From positions 1 to 13,889 of the forward strand of contig WTCC01000002.1 in NCBI GenBank assembly GCA_013138755.1: DNA of 13,889 nucleotides, written 5' to 3'. Origin of the DNA: Gammaproteobacteria bacterium. Lineage in GTDB: Bacteria; Pseudomonadota; Gammaproteobacteria; SZUA-229. The position numbers were made by a program, and so were the translations under genes. Shown piece by piece: positions 6,024 to 13,375 of this stretch. Each line of letters opens with the position of its first letter. Positions within the stretch are counted from its first letter, which is position 1. Below the pieces are notes generated by a model that was not told where the DNA came from, did not search any database, and saw nothing but the letters and a program-made list of their open reading frames with translations.

Positions 6024-9000
6024 ATACTGAGGTGCAAACTAAAGTGCAGGCAAGTCCTGCGCAGAATTTCACACCTGCTCAGACTGGTCTTTTGCAAAGA
6101 CAGTCTGCTTTATGCAATACACCCGGGTTGGTGGAGGATTCAGGGCGAGATGAGGAAAAACTGACCTTGCAGCGCAGTTCTGCTGATCAGGCTGGAACTA
6201 CTACGGTGCCGCCCATTATGCACGAGGTGCTGCGCTCGCCCGGGCAGCCGCTGGATGCTGCCACACGTGTATATATGGAGCCGCGGTTCGGGCATGACAT
6301 TAGCAAGGTGAGTGTGCATAGCACCGGGCAGGGGATGATTCAGGCAAAGCTGAAGATAAACAAACCCGGGGACCTCTACGAGCAGGAGGCTGATAGGGTG
6401 GCTGAGCAGGTGTTGTGGAGTAAACCGGAAAAACACGAAAATCTCCAGGCTAAGGAAGTTGGTGGTGAAACTAGTCAAAGCTCGCCAGTCCTGGAATCTC
6501 AAATAAACAATATCAGAGGCGATGGTCAGCCTTTGCCTGAGTCTGTTAGCGCTTTCTTTGAACCACGCTTTGGCTATGATTTTTCGCGGATTCGGGTGCA
6601 TTCCGGTGCAGCCGCTGAACAATCGGCAAGGAATGTGAACGCCAAGGCCTACGCAGTTGGACACAATATTGTGTTCGGTGCTGGTCAGTTTGCGCCTGGG
6701 ACGCACGAGGGAAGGCTGTTGATTGCTCATGAGCTGACACATGTAGTGCAGCAGTCCGGCGCAGAGGGGATTTCGGCAGGTCAAATCGATGAAAAACGCG
6801 GCCTTTCCGCAATTTCAAGTTCGAAAGCACCATATCTCGCGCGCTCAGTCGATGACTGGCTGATGGGCTCAGTCAACGTGAGCACGATGTCTTACACAGA
6901 AATTGTCGGTGAAATCGACGAACTCTCCCAATGGATGGAGCGTCAGATTGAATCGTCCGAAGAGACAGTACGAATAGAGGAAACTCTAGTCATGCTGCGC
7001 AGAGAGGCCGCGCGTCGCGAAGCTGCTACACATAGGAGACGGCGGCGATCGCGCCGGAAATCTGGGCGTGCACCGAAAAGCAAGACCGAAAAGCCAATGC
7101 GCCGCCCTCGCATCTTGATAGAAATGTCCAGTGTTGCATATGAAGATCCACAAGAAATGAGAGCCGAATTTGATCTCATTATGGAATGGCTTTCCCGCGA
7201 CGATATCCCAGCACCTGACCGCCAGATTCTTGTGACCGAGCGGGACAATCTCAAGCCGCAGTTTCGCGAGGATCTTTCGCGCGTTATGAAGGAACGACAT
7301 GCTGCACGGTTGTCAACTGCTCTGACCCCGTCAGAGCAAGATGACTCGAAAGTCCTTGAACAAAACGCCCGAATTATCCAAGGCATTGTTCCAGCTCCTG
7401 AAAATATTAGACTTTTTTATCTATACCATGGCAATGAAAGAGTCGCGATCTCGAGTGAGCAGGTTAATCGGCTTAAGAGTGACCTTGAGTACCAACTAAA
7501 GCGTGCTCAAGGGAGCATCAGGAGCCGCGTGACCGGCTACTATGATCGATACAATACTCAGGCCGCGATAAATCGCGACTCTCCAATCATCTCAGGTATC
7601 TCTGGGTGGCTCGGTGATGTCGAAGACCCATGGGGAGAAATCAATAAGTTGCATTTTAGGGCGACAAGACTTCTTCGAAATTTAGAGGCACATTTGCGCG
7701 CAGGAAACCTTGTAGAGGCTGCGGCGATAGTGGCCCCTGTTGAGCGGGATAGTCAAAAAATCATGGCATTGTCCAAGGCGTTCACCGAGGGACACATCGA
7801 AGGGGCGGAAATGGCTAAAACCGGCCTTGAAATCACGCGAGACGCTGCCTTTGCAATCTCAGGGAGCATCGCCGCTGTAGTCGCCGCACCAGTTGTCGCT
7901 GGCTTCGTAGGTGCTGGTGGTCTGGGCGCCACCGGCGTCGGCGCAGCAGCATTGACCACTGGGGGTACAGGCCTTGTCGTAGGTACTGGAACCGCCGTTG
8001 TTCGTGGAACATCTGTTGCGGGAGGGCATGTCTTTGCTGGCTCCTCGTGGGATGAAGTCTCTGAAGCCTTTCGGACCGAGTCGGTCCGAGGATTTCGGGA
8101 AGGCTTCATGAGCGGTGCCGCCGGTGGAGCAGCGCGAGTCCTCGGACCCGCTCTGGGAGTCGGAGCTCAAGTCGGCAATCAAACACTGCGCCGCATCGCA
8201 GCAGAAGCAATTGTCAACGGTACAACTGCGATGGTTGAAACGATTTGGCGGGGTGGCTCAATTGAGGAGGCGGTGACTGCCGGCCTACAGAGCGCAGTGC
8301 TTAGCGCCCCAGGGGCGCTTGTCGGAGGTGCAAACAGCCGATTGGTGAGAGAGTTGGGTGGGCCTTTGACGGCGGGCGCAACTGCCTACCTCGGAGCAAT
8401 CGCAAGCGGGGCCTCGCCCGAAGATGCCATGCAAAGCGCCGCCCTCGCCGTTACCACGAACATCGCCATGAGCCGAGCATCTCACGGCTCGGATGTGGAT
8501 ACGGGACTTGAAGCAAGAGGTAGCGCTCTGGGAAAAAGGGCAAAAGGAACTGTTGAATATGCACGCAGGCGTGCAAGAGATGTTACTGCTGCTGTGGTGA
8601 TTGGGACTGCTGATACAGCCCTGACTCTCAGATTAGGATACGGTGGAACAACAGGAGCTTTAGAATTAAAACTGCCGTCGGTACGCCGTTACGTCGGATC
8701 GCGAGAGGGGGACATCGATACACCTGAAGTCGTTGCAGCCACTTCAAGCTCAAGCCGCAGACCGACTACTCCGGCGGCAAGCGCCCACGCCGCACGAGCA
8801 GAGTTGCAATCAGACACGACAATACTGAGTCAGGCTGAAATGTCACCCATGTTGGAGCTAGATATAGATAACAGGCCGCTGCATACTCATCCAATAGCCC
8901 ACAATGAGATTGATTTGTCACCGATACCTTTAGACGCTCCGTCACTTTCACTTTATGGCGGTAAAAAGTGGGCAAGTGAGGTGCCTGGTATGCGCGCCAG

Positions 9001-9583
9001 GCGTCGGGAATTCGGGGCGCCACCGTCAGCGGAAGTTACAGGAACTCATCGGCGCACGGGTCAACAATTCAATGAACTGAACGCTGCGGAAATTTCAGCG
9101 GGCGTTAAGCTGATGACCAACATGCAGTCGGGTCAGATTCAACGTGTCCAATATGTAATCTCCCCTGAGGCTGCTAGCATGACTAAACAAACAGATCGCA
9201 GCTTCACGCGTGATCGTTCTACTGATGCTCCACAGTCAAGAGATTCTGCGTATCTAAATTCTGGTTATGATCGGGGCCATTTAGTGCAGCGAGAAGCTGT
9301 GAGGGGGGATGCAGATGTAGAGCGTGCAGTGGATCAATGGTCGATGGTCGTTCCAATGTCTCCGGCACTCAATCGTGGTGCAGGTTCTCCGTGGCGTGCG
9401 TCTGAGACACATGCCATGCAGATGGCCGCGCAAAATGGCCCGGTTACCGTAGTGGTGGAACCGATCTATGCGCCAAACCCACTGCGACTTGAGGATGGCA
9501 CACCGATACCGCGGGCAATACGTCGAAAGCTTATCGCGTACGACGGTCAAGTGATTGAGGATATTTCCTACCTCAACCAATAG
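6020..9583 (+). CDS. DUF4157 (eCIScore) cargo with C-terminal non-specific nuclease-like domain
   Basis: 1187 aa. Order: leader (1-75) with RQSALCNTPG, where the first Cys of copy 1 is lost, and KLTLQR; a partial DUF4157 start (PIMHEVLRSPGQPLD ... EPRFGHDISKVSVHS, about 70-103); KINKPGDLYEQEADRVAEQV (about 113-132); a complete DUF4157 core (about 167-250) with HELTH at 237-241; a strongly basic patch rich in Arg (about 329-365); helical charged sequence; Gly/Ala-rich hydrophobic stretches (about 610-670 and 695-815) that could cross or bind a membrane; and a terminal domain (about 1010-1187). The last contains YDRGHLV (D1084, H1087) and PMSPALNRG (N1118) followed by W..SE, the pattern of the beta-beta-alpha-metal DNA/RNA non-specific endonuclease superfamily (Endonuclea_NS_2-like). 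It probably acts as a DNA- or RNA-degrading effector in the target cell. No immunity gene follows. The middle part is richer in GC and CG dinucleotides than the leader, consistent with acquired cargo. Confidence 0.88.
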   Translation: MNTEVQTKVQASPAQNFTPAQTGLLQRQSALCNTPGLVEDSGRDEEKLTLQRSSADQAGTTTVPPIMHEVLRSPGQPLDAATRVYMEPRFGHDISKVSVHSTGQGMIQAKLKINKPGDLYEQEADRVAEQVLWSKPEKHENLQAKEVGGETSQSSPVLESQINNIRGDGQPLPESVSAFFEPRFGYDFSRIRVHSGAAAEQSARNVNAKAYAVGHNIVFGAGQFAPGTHEGRLLIAHELTHVVQQSGAEGISAGQIDEKRGLSAISSSKAPYLARSVDDWLMGSVNVSTMSYTEIVGEIDELSQWMERQIESSEETVRIEETLVMLRREAARREAATHRRRRRSRRKSGRAPKSKTEKPMRRPRILIEMSSVAYEDPQEMRAEFDLIMEWLSRDDIPAPDRQILVTERDNLKPQFREDLSRVMKERHAARLSTALTPSEQDDSKVLEQNARIIQGIVPAPENIRLFYLYHGNERVAISSEQVNRLKSDLEYQLKRAQGSIRSRVTGYYDRYNTQAAINRDSPIISGISGWLGDVEDPWGEINKLHFRATRLLRNLEAHLRAGNLVEAAAIVAPVERDSQKIMALSKAFTEGHIEGAEMAKTGLEITRDAAFAISGSIAAVVAAPVVAGFVGAGGLGATGVGAAALTTGGTGLVVGTGTAVVRGTSVAGGHVFAGSSWDEVSEAFRTESVRGFREGFMSGAAGGAARVLGPALGVGAQVGNQTLRRIAAEAIVNGTTAMVETIWRGGSIEEAVTAGLQSAVLSAPGALVGGANSRLVRELGGPLTAGATAYLGAIASGASPEDAMQSAALAVTTNIAMSRASHGSDVDTGLEARGSALGKRAKGTVEYARRRARDVTAAVVIGTADTALTLRLGYGGTTGALELKLPSVRRYVGSREGDIDTPEVVAATSSSSRRPTTPAASAHAARAELQSDTTILSQAEMSPMLELDIDNRPLHTHPIAHNEIDLSPIPLDAPSLSLYGGKKWASEVPGMRARRREFGAPPSAEVTGTHRRTGQQFNELNAAEISAGVKLMTNMQSGQIQRVQYVISPEAASMTKQTDRSFTRDRSTDAPQSRDSAYLNSGYDRGHLVQREAVRGDADVERAVDQWSMVVPMSPALNRGAGSPWRASETHAMQMAAQNGPVTVVVEPIYAPNPLRLEDGTPIPRAIRRKLIAYDGQVIEDISYLNQ

Positions 9584-9922
9584 GGTGCGCTCAATAAAGT
9601 AGGAATCAAATCTTCTTTCTGTAGACAACAGCGGTTGGATGCTGCAAAGCGCGCATTCATGGATTTTATTATAGAACCTTAAATCCGACTCTTTAGGGCA
9701 TATGCCTCGAACAATTGCTGCCCAAAACGTATAAATGCAATTAAAAAACACATACCAATGGCATCATGCTGGTCAACAAATGTTGAAATTAATGCATTTT
9801 AGTCACAAGTGACATATTCAGTACGAAGAGAATATGCATAAATATATGTGTTAATATTTGCGCATACGAGCAAGGACATATTTTAAAATATGTGAATGCT
9901 ATGCCTATTTCAGCCGAGTTAA
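9584..9922 (+). other. Non-coding AT-rich spacer
   Basis: No convincing ORF on either strand and no RNA gene that I recognise. It separates the nuclease cargo from the structural operon. It contains a short inverted repeat GTCAC-AA-GTGAC (9802-9813), several TATA-like strings (for example GTATAAATG near 9729) and the long palindrome listed separately. A regulatory role for the downstream operon is plausible but not shown. Confidence 0.5.
9876..9893. repeat. Perfect 18-bp AT-rich palindrome
   Basis: ACATATTTTAAAATATGT is its own reverse complement over all 18 bases. It has no T-run and no GC arms, so a terminator is unlikely. A homodimeric regulator's operator is one reading; it sits about 240 bases before the tube gene. 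In DNA this AT-rich a palindrome by chance is possible. Confidence 0.6.
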
Positions 9923-10034
9923 GGTATAGAAATGATTCTACCCGCGGCGCTACTAATGCTTTTCATCTAAGACTTAATCGTCTCCTTCCAGTACACCTGA
10001 CGGATTTCGATATTGCAGAAAAGACATCTGAACT
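9923..10034 (+). pseudogene. C-terminal-region remnant of another CIS tube (Afp7-like) gene
   Basis: One frame reads GIEMILPAALLMLFI then a stop (9968-9970), aligning with GTIEVIPPVTPMTLFIW of the intact gene. After a one-base shift the sequence reads LNRLLPVHLTDFDIAEK and then TSEL and a stop, aligning with GPNRVLPVRLSDFTITEEAHDV. It is more diverged than the fragment at 5265 and so is older, or derives from a paralogue rather than a recent copy. It lies directly before the leader of the intact tube gene, as if two tube genes once stood in tandem here. Confidence 0.72.
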
Positions 10035-10118
10035 ATAGCTGAATCTAACCTGGCAAGTCCCATGCCACATCATGATTTCATCCTAAAAATATAAAAAAAA
10101 TAAAGGAGTAAACCAACC
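10035..10118 (+). promoter_or_regulatory. Leader of the eCIS structural operon
   Basis: AT-rich leader ending in AAAGGAG (10102-10108), a good Shine-Dalgarno sequence about 10 bases before the ATG at 10119. A TATA-like run AAAAATATAAAAAAAA (10085-10100) lies just upstream. If that were an archaeal TATA box, transcription would begin at or near the ATG and leave out the ribosome site, so the true promoter is probably further upstream. The whole block is copied at 5630-5705, which shows it moves as a unit with the tube gene start. Confidence 0.55.
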
Positions 10119-10769
10119 ATGACCACCTTCCCCAACTCCCCCCGCCTTATCAAAGGCGCCATTGTCGGAATAGACATCTTCACCCCAAAACCCGGAGTTA
10201 TCCAGTTCCAGTACAACCCAGATACCCTCACCCGCAAGCTTCAGGCCCGGACATCAGGAGAGGGGGAGAACAAATCCGAAGCTCTGCGCCTGCAGGGTGC
10301 GCCACAGGAGACCATCAGTCTGGATATCGAGATCGATGCCACAGACCAGCTTGAAAAGGAAGAGAGCAAGGCTATCAGCATGGGTATCTACCCACAGCTC
10401 TCAGCACTTGAGATGCTCATCTACCCGAAAAGTTCGGTGGTCATTGCAAACTCAGTCCTGCTAGCCGCCGGGACCATCGAGGTCATCCCTCCCGTGACCC
10501 CCATGACGCTCTTCATCTGGGGTCCCAATCGGGTGCTGCCCGTGCGCCTGAGCGATTTCACCATCACAGAAGAAGCTCATGACGTTAATCTCAACCCCAT
10601 CCGCGCTAAAGTCTCCCTGAATCTGCGGGTGCTCAGCTACAACGACCTGTCGCTGACACACCCCGGCTACCACCTGTTCCTGACTCACCAGAGGGTTAAA
10701 GAGACAATGGCTTCTCTGGGACACGTGAACAATCTTTCCGCAGTTGGAGGAGTCAGCCAAATACTTTAA
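10119..10769 (+). CDS. CIS tube-domain protein (Afp7/Pvc7-like), tube-hub adaptor
   Basis: 216 aa. Family features: an N-terminal PGVIQFQYNPDTLTRKLQAR, central GAPQETISLDIEIDATDQ, WGPNRVLPVRLSDFTITEE and the ending LSYNDLSLTHPGYHLFLTHQ. In Afp7-type proteins this tube-initiator domain is usually followed by a LysM domain in the same chain. Here the chain ends after the tube domain and LysM is encoded by the next gene. The protein is expected at the junction of inner tube and central hub. First gene of the structural operon, with a strong Shine-Dalgarno sequence. Three decayed relatives of this gene or its leader lie upstream (5265, 5630, 9923). Confidence 0.88.
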   Translation: MTTFPNSPRLIKGAIVGIDIFTPKPGVIQFQYNPDTLTRKLQARTSGEGENKSEALRLQGAPQETISLDIEIDATDQLEKEESKAISMGIYPQLSALEMLIYPKSSVVIANSVLLAAGTIEVIPPVTPMTLFIWGPNRVLPVRLSDFTITEEAHDVNLNPIRAKVSLNLRVLSYNDLSLTHPGYHLFLTHQRVKETMASLGHVNNLSAVGGVSQIL

Positions 10770-10780
10770 TGAGGTAATCT

Positions 10781-11068
10781 ATGTTCGAATCCACAAGCCG
10801 TTATTATACACTTGAAACTACCACACTCACAGCTCCGGATGGCCGGATTATCGCCTACAAACGGCGGCGTTTCCTTCCCGATGGCAAAGACATGCAACTG
10901 CTGGTCGAGGTCACTGTAACACAGGGAGACCGACTTGATCTGATCACAGCCCGCACACTGGGTGATCCTGAACAGTTCTGGCGCATCTGTGATGCCAACA
11001 ATGCCATGAATCCATCAGACCTCATCGAGCCGGGGCGCATTGTGCGGGTACCGGTACCGCAGTTCTGA
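10781..11068 (+). CDS. LysM-domain baseplate/hub protein (split from Afp7)
   Basis: 95 aa. N-terminal beta-rich segment (YYTLETTTLTAPDGRIIAYK, RRRFLP) and a C-terminal LysM-like module: VTQGDRLDLITARTLGDPEQ, then FWRICDANNAMNPSDLIEPG and RIVRVPVP, the latter the usual PGxxLxIP end. No signal peptide, so this is not a secreted wall-binding protein but the internal LysM of phage-like baseplates, which clamps hub and tube. A Shine-Dalgarno GAGG lies just before the ATG, 11 bases after the previous stop. Confidence 0.87.
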   Translation: MFESTSRYYTLETTTLTAPDGRIIAYKRRRFLPDGKDMQLLVEVTVTQGDRLDLITARTLGDPEQFWRICDANNAMNPSDLIEPGRIVRVPVPQF

Positions 11069-11079
11069 AAGAGGGAAAC

Positions 11080-12210
11080 ATGAATGTACTTGGTATTCAT
11101 CTGACACTGCTAATCGGGCCTTCGGTTCCCGTGCCAGCCCCGCTGTTTTTAATCGAATCACTGCAAAGGGTGGAGGTCACCCACAGAGATAGTAGCCGTT
11201 CAGGCTTCCAGATCACCTTCCAGATAGGACGCAGCGGACCAGCGGACCTCCTGGACTACCAGCATCTGAGCAGCCCGCTTCTTCGGCCATTTAACCGTAT
11301 CATTCTCATAGTCACCTTCAACGCAACACCGCGGGTGCTCATGGACGGTATTATTACTAACCAGCAGATGCAGCCCGGTAACGAGCCAGGTACTTCTACT
11401 TTGACCATCACAGGTGAAGATATCAGCGTAATGATGAGTAGAGTGGAAAGGATAATTAAGCGTGATGGCCAGTCTGACCAAATCAAGGCCACTATGATCC
11501 TGAAAGACTATCCTCAGTATGGACTTGTACCAAATGTCATCCCGCCATTAACAGTTGAGACTCCAAATCCCTTAGAGATAACTCTAGTACAGCGCGGCAC
11601 TGATCTTGCCCTTCTCCAGTCCATGGCCAGGTGTCACGGCTATGTATTTTATATCGTACCGGGTCCGGTACCCTTTGCCAATACTGCCTACTGGGGCCCG
11701 CCGGTACGGGAAGGAGAGCAGCGGGCACTTACCTTCAACATGGGTCCTGATTCCAATGTTACTTCACTCAATTTCCAGTACAATTCTCTGTCTCCTGTCA
11801 TGGTATCAGGCAACATGATGGACCGCCAGACCAAACAGAGCATGCCTGTAGAAATTTCTAAAAGCACGAGAACCCCCCTGGTCAGCCAGCCCGCATCAAC
11901 TCTACCTTATATATTCAAAGTATTGCCGGAAAATACACAAGGAGAAAGTTACATGCAAGCCCTGGCATGCACACAGGGAAGAATTGATGCTTCCTTTGAT
12001 AATACTGTAACTGCACAGGGTGAGCTGGACGCCTTACAGTACGGTGACCTGCTGCAGGCCCGGAAACTGGTTGGGCTTCGCGGTGCAGGACACAGCTATG
12101 ACGGTTCTTATTATGTCCAGAGCGTAACCCACACGATCAGCAGTGGGGAGTACAAGCAGCATTTCACCCTCACCAGGGAAGGAACAGGTGCTCTGTCACC
12201 GGTGGTGTAA
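11080..12210 (+). CDS. gp27-like central hub protein (VgrG/Afp8 N-terminal part, phage late control D type)
   Basis: 376 aa. Beta-rich opening with IESLQRVEVTHRDSSRSGFQ, mid-region TLTITGEDISVMMSRVER, then the hub-family segment RGTDLALLQSMARCHGYVFY and the C-terminal SYYVQSVTHTISSGEYKQ followed by HFTLTREG. This is the pattern of the gp27/gpD hub fold. In Afp8 and VgrG the hub is fused to a gp5-like spike; here the spike is the next gene. The summed length of the two, 536 aa, fits a split Afp8. Starts 11 bases after the LysM stop, preceded by AGAGGG. Confidence 0.88.
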   Translation: MNVLGIHLTLLIGPSVPVPAPLFLIESLQRVEVTHRDSSRSGFQITFQIGRSGPADLLDYQHLSSPLLRPFNRIILIVTFNATPRVLMDGIITNQQMQPGNEPGTSTLTITGEDISVMMSRVERIIKRDGQSDQIKATMILKDYPQYGLVPNVIPPLTVETPNPLEITLVQRGTDLALLQSMARCHGYVFYIVPGPVPFANTAYWGPPVREGEQRALTFNMGPDSNVTSLNFQYNSLSPVMVSGNMMDRQTKQSMPVEISKSTRTPLVSQPASTLPYIFKVLPENTQGESYMQALACTQGRIDASFDNTVTAQGELDALQYGDLLQARKLVGLRGAGHSYDGSYYVQSVTHTISSGEYKQHFTLTREGTGALSPVV

Positions 12211-12212
12211 AA

Positions 12213-12695
12213 ATGAGAGAATTATTCGGGAAATATCGAGGAAAAGTAGAAGACAATGTTGATCCCATGAATCTTGGCCGCATTAAGGTCAGCGTTCCTA
12301 CCGTACTGGGTGAAGTCGTCAGCTGGGCCATGCCCTGTGTACCCTACGCCGGATCAGGGGTTGGTTTTTTTGCCATCCCGCCGGAAAAGGCCAATGTATG
12401 GGTGGAATTTGAAGGCGGAAATCCTGACTATCCCATCTGGAGCGGATGCTTCTGGGGAACAGGCGAAGTGCCTGCCCAACCTGCCGTGGCTGAGATGAAA
12501 GTTCTCAAGACCGATGTGGGTACCATCACCCTCAACGATCTGCAGGGGACTGGTGGTATTACCATCGAAACCACCACAGGTATGAAGATGCAAATTACAG
12601 CACAGGGTATCGAGATTACCAACGGGCAGGGTGCAAGTATAAAGCTTGAGGGACCAAAAGTATCCATAAATGGAAGCGCTCTCGAGGTGGTCTGA
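12213..12695 (+). CDS. gp5-like OB-fold baseplate spike (Afp8 C-terminal part / gpV-like)
   Basis: 160 aa. The OB-fold of the Phage_base_V type is plain: GKYRGKVEDNVDPMNLGRIK, VSVPTVLGEVVSWAMPCVPY and AGSGVGFFAIPPEKANVWVE, then FEGGNPDYPIWSGCFWG. The C-terminal third (TITLNDLQGTGGITIETTTG, MKMQITAQGIEITN, SIKLEG) has the strand-turn repeats expected of a short beta-helical needle. No lysozyme domain. The ATG lies two bases after the hub stop; the TGA overlaps the next ATG (TGATG), so hub, spike and tip are made together. Confidence 0.92.
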   Translation: MRELFGKYRGKVEDNVDPMNLGRIKVSVPTVLGEVVSWAMPCVPYAGSGVGFFAIPPEKANVWVEFEGGNPDYPIWSGCFWGTGEVPAQPAVAEMKVLKTDVGTITLNDLQGTGGITIETTTGMKMQITAQGIEITNGQGASIKLEGPKVSINGSALEVV

Positions 12696-13018
12696 TGCCG
12701 GGTTTTCTCCTGCACCAGGGAGCAACAGTATTATGTGCGCATGGCGGACAGTCGCAGCCCACTGCACCGAATCCTCGCGTCAAGGTGAGCGGCCAGCCTG
12801 TTGTCATCCAGAGTACCTTATATAACATTACCGCTTGCCCCTTTACTACCCCGTTTGGTACTCCGATGCCCTGCGTTACCGGGCAATGGGTATCTGCGGC
12901 GACACGGGTGCGCGCAGGAGGGCAGCCAGTTTTGCTTCAGGACAGTCAATCTGTTTGCGTGCCAAATGGCACACCGCTGAATATAGTTATTACACAAACC
13001 AGAGTGAGGGGAGTATGA
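12695..13018 (+). CDS. PAAR-like spike tip protein (Afp10-type position)
   Basis: 107 aa. Begins PGFLLHQGATVLCAHGGQSQ, the usual start of PAAR-like tip proteins of eCIS, followed by short glycine/proline-broken strands and several Cys residues (C14 in LCAHGG, then TACPF, MPCVTG, SVCVPN) with H7 and H16, any of which could bind a metal. It should cap the gp5-like spike and sharpen it. Overlaps both neighbours by one base (TGATG). Confidence 0.83.
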   Translation: MPGFLLHQGATVLCAHGGQSQPTAPNPRVKVSGQPVVIQSTLYNITACPFTTPFGTPMPCVTGQWVSAATRVRAGGQPVLLQDSQSVCVPNGTPLNIVITQTRVRGV

Positions 13019-13374
13019 TGCAGATAGATTATCCATTCCATATTGACGGCCGGGGCAGGATCGCAGATACTAAACATGATGACCATATCCGTGATCTGAT
13101 AGAACAGGTGTTGTTCACTGCCCCCGGGGAAAGAGTGAACCGCCCGACCTTTGGCAGCGGATTGATGCAACTGGTTTTCGCACCCAACAGCGATGAACTG
13201 GCCACTGCTACCCAGTTTTTGGTGCAGGGGGCATTGCAGCAATGGCTTGGCGACCTGATCGAAATAGAAGCTGTACAGGTCGAAAACCAGGAAGCCAGTA
13301 TAGGAGTGAGGGTACAGTATGTAGTCAGGCAGGATCAGCAGCAACAGGTTGCTGAATTTTCACGGAGGATATGA
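13018..13374 (+). CDS. gp25-like baseplate protein (GPW/gp25 family)
   Basis: 118 aa from the second of two adjacent ATG codons (13015 or 13018); the second is chosen for Shine-Dalgarno spacing (GAGGGGAG about 5-8 bases before) and because TGATG overlaps are the rule here. Family pattern: PFHIDGRGRIADTKHDDHIR, LIEQVLFTAPGERVNRPTFG, SGLMQLVFAPNS. gp25 forms part of the baseplate wedge and starts sheath assembly. A longer frame open from 12835 is an accidental extension inside the tip gene. Confidence 0.92.
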   Translation: MQIDYPFHIDGRGRIADTKHDDHIRDLIEQVLFTAPGERVNRPTFGSGLMQLVFAPNSDELATATQFLVQGALQQWLGDLIEIEAVQVENQEASIGVRVQYVVRQDQQQQVAEFSRRI

Positions 13375-13375
13375 G

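Larger units (their letters stand above)
1690..6415 (+). repeat. Dispersed cargo-module repeat (three copies, unequal)
   Basis: Copy A: ATPase 3' end and small gene, 1690-2075, cargo missing. Copy B: 3050-3770, ATPase stub, small gene, cargo leader. Copy C: 5780-6415, no ATPase end, frameshifted small gene, cargo leader. Leaders of B and C are alike from the ATG (MSTEVQTKVQASPAQNFTPV versus MNTEVQTKVQASPAQNFTPA). C carries 24 extra residues (PIMHEV...VYMEP) between TTTVP and RFGHD. A further leader fragment lies at 5411-5580. Confidence 0.85.

Noticed and set aside
1690..6415. Repeats as a CRISPR array
   Set aside because: The repeats are long, protein-coding, few and unevenly spaced, with no short regular direct repeats.
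12835..13017. N-terminal extension of the gp25-like protein
   Set aside because: The extra residues lie inside the tip gene in another frame and match nothing; the family start is at IDYPFHIDG.
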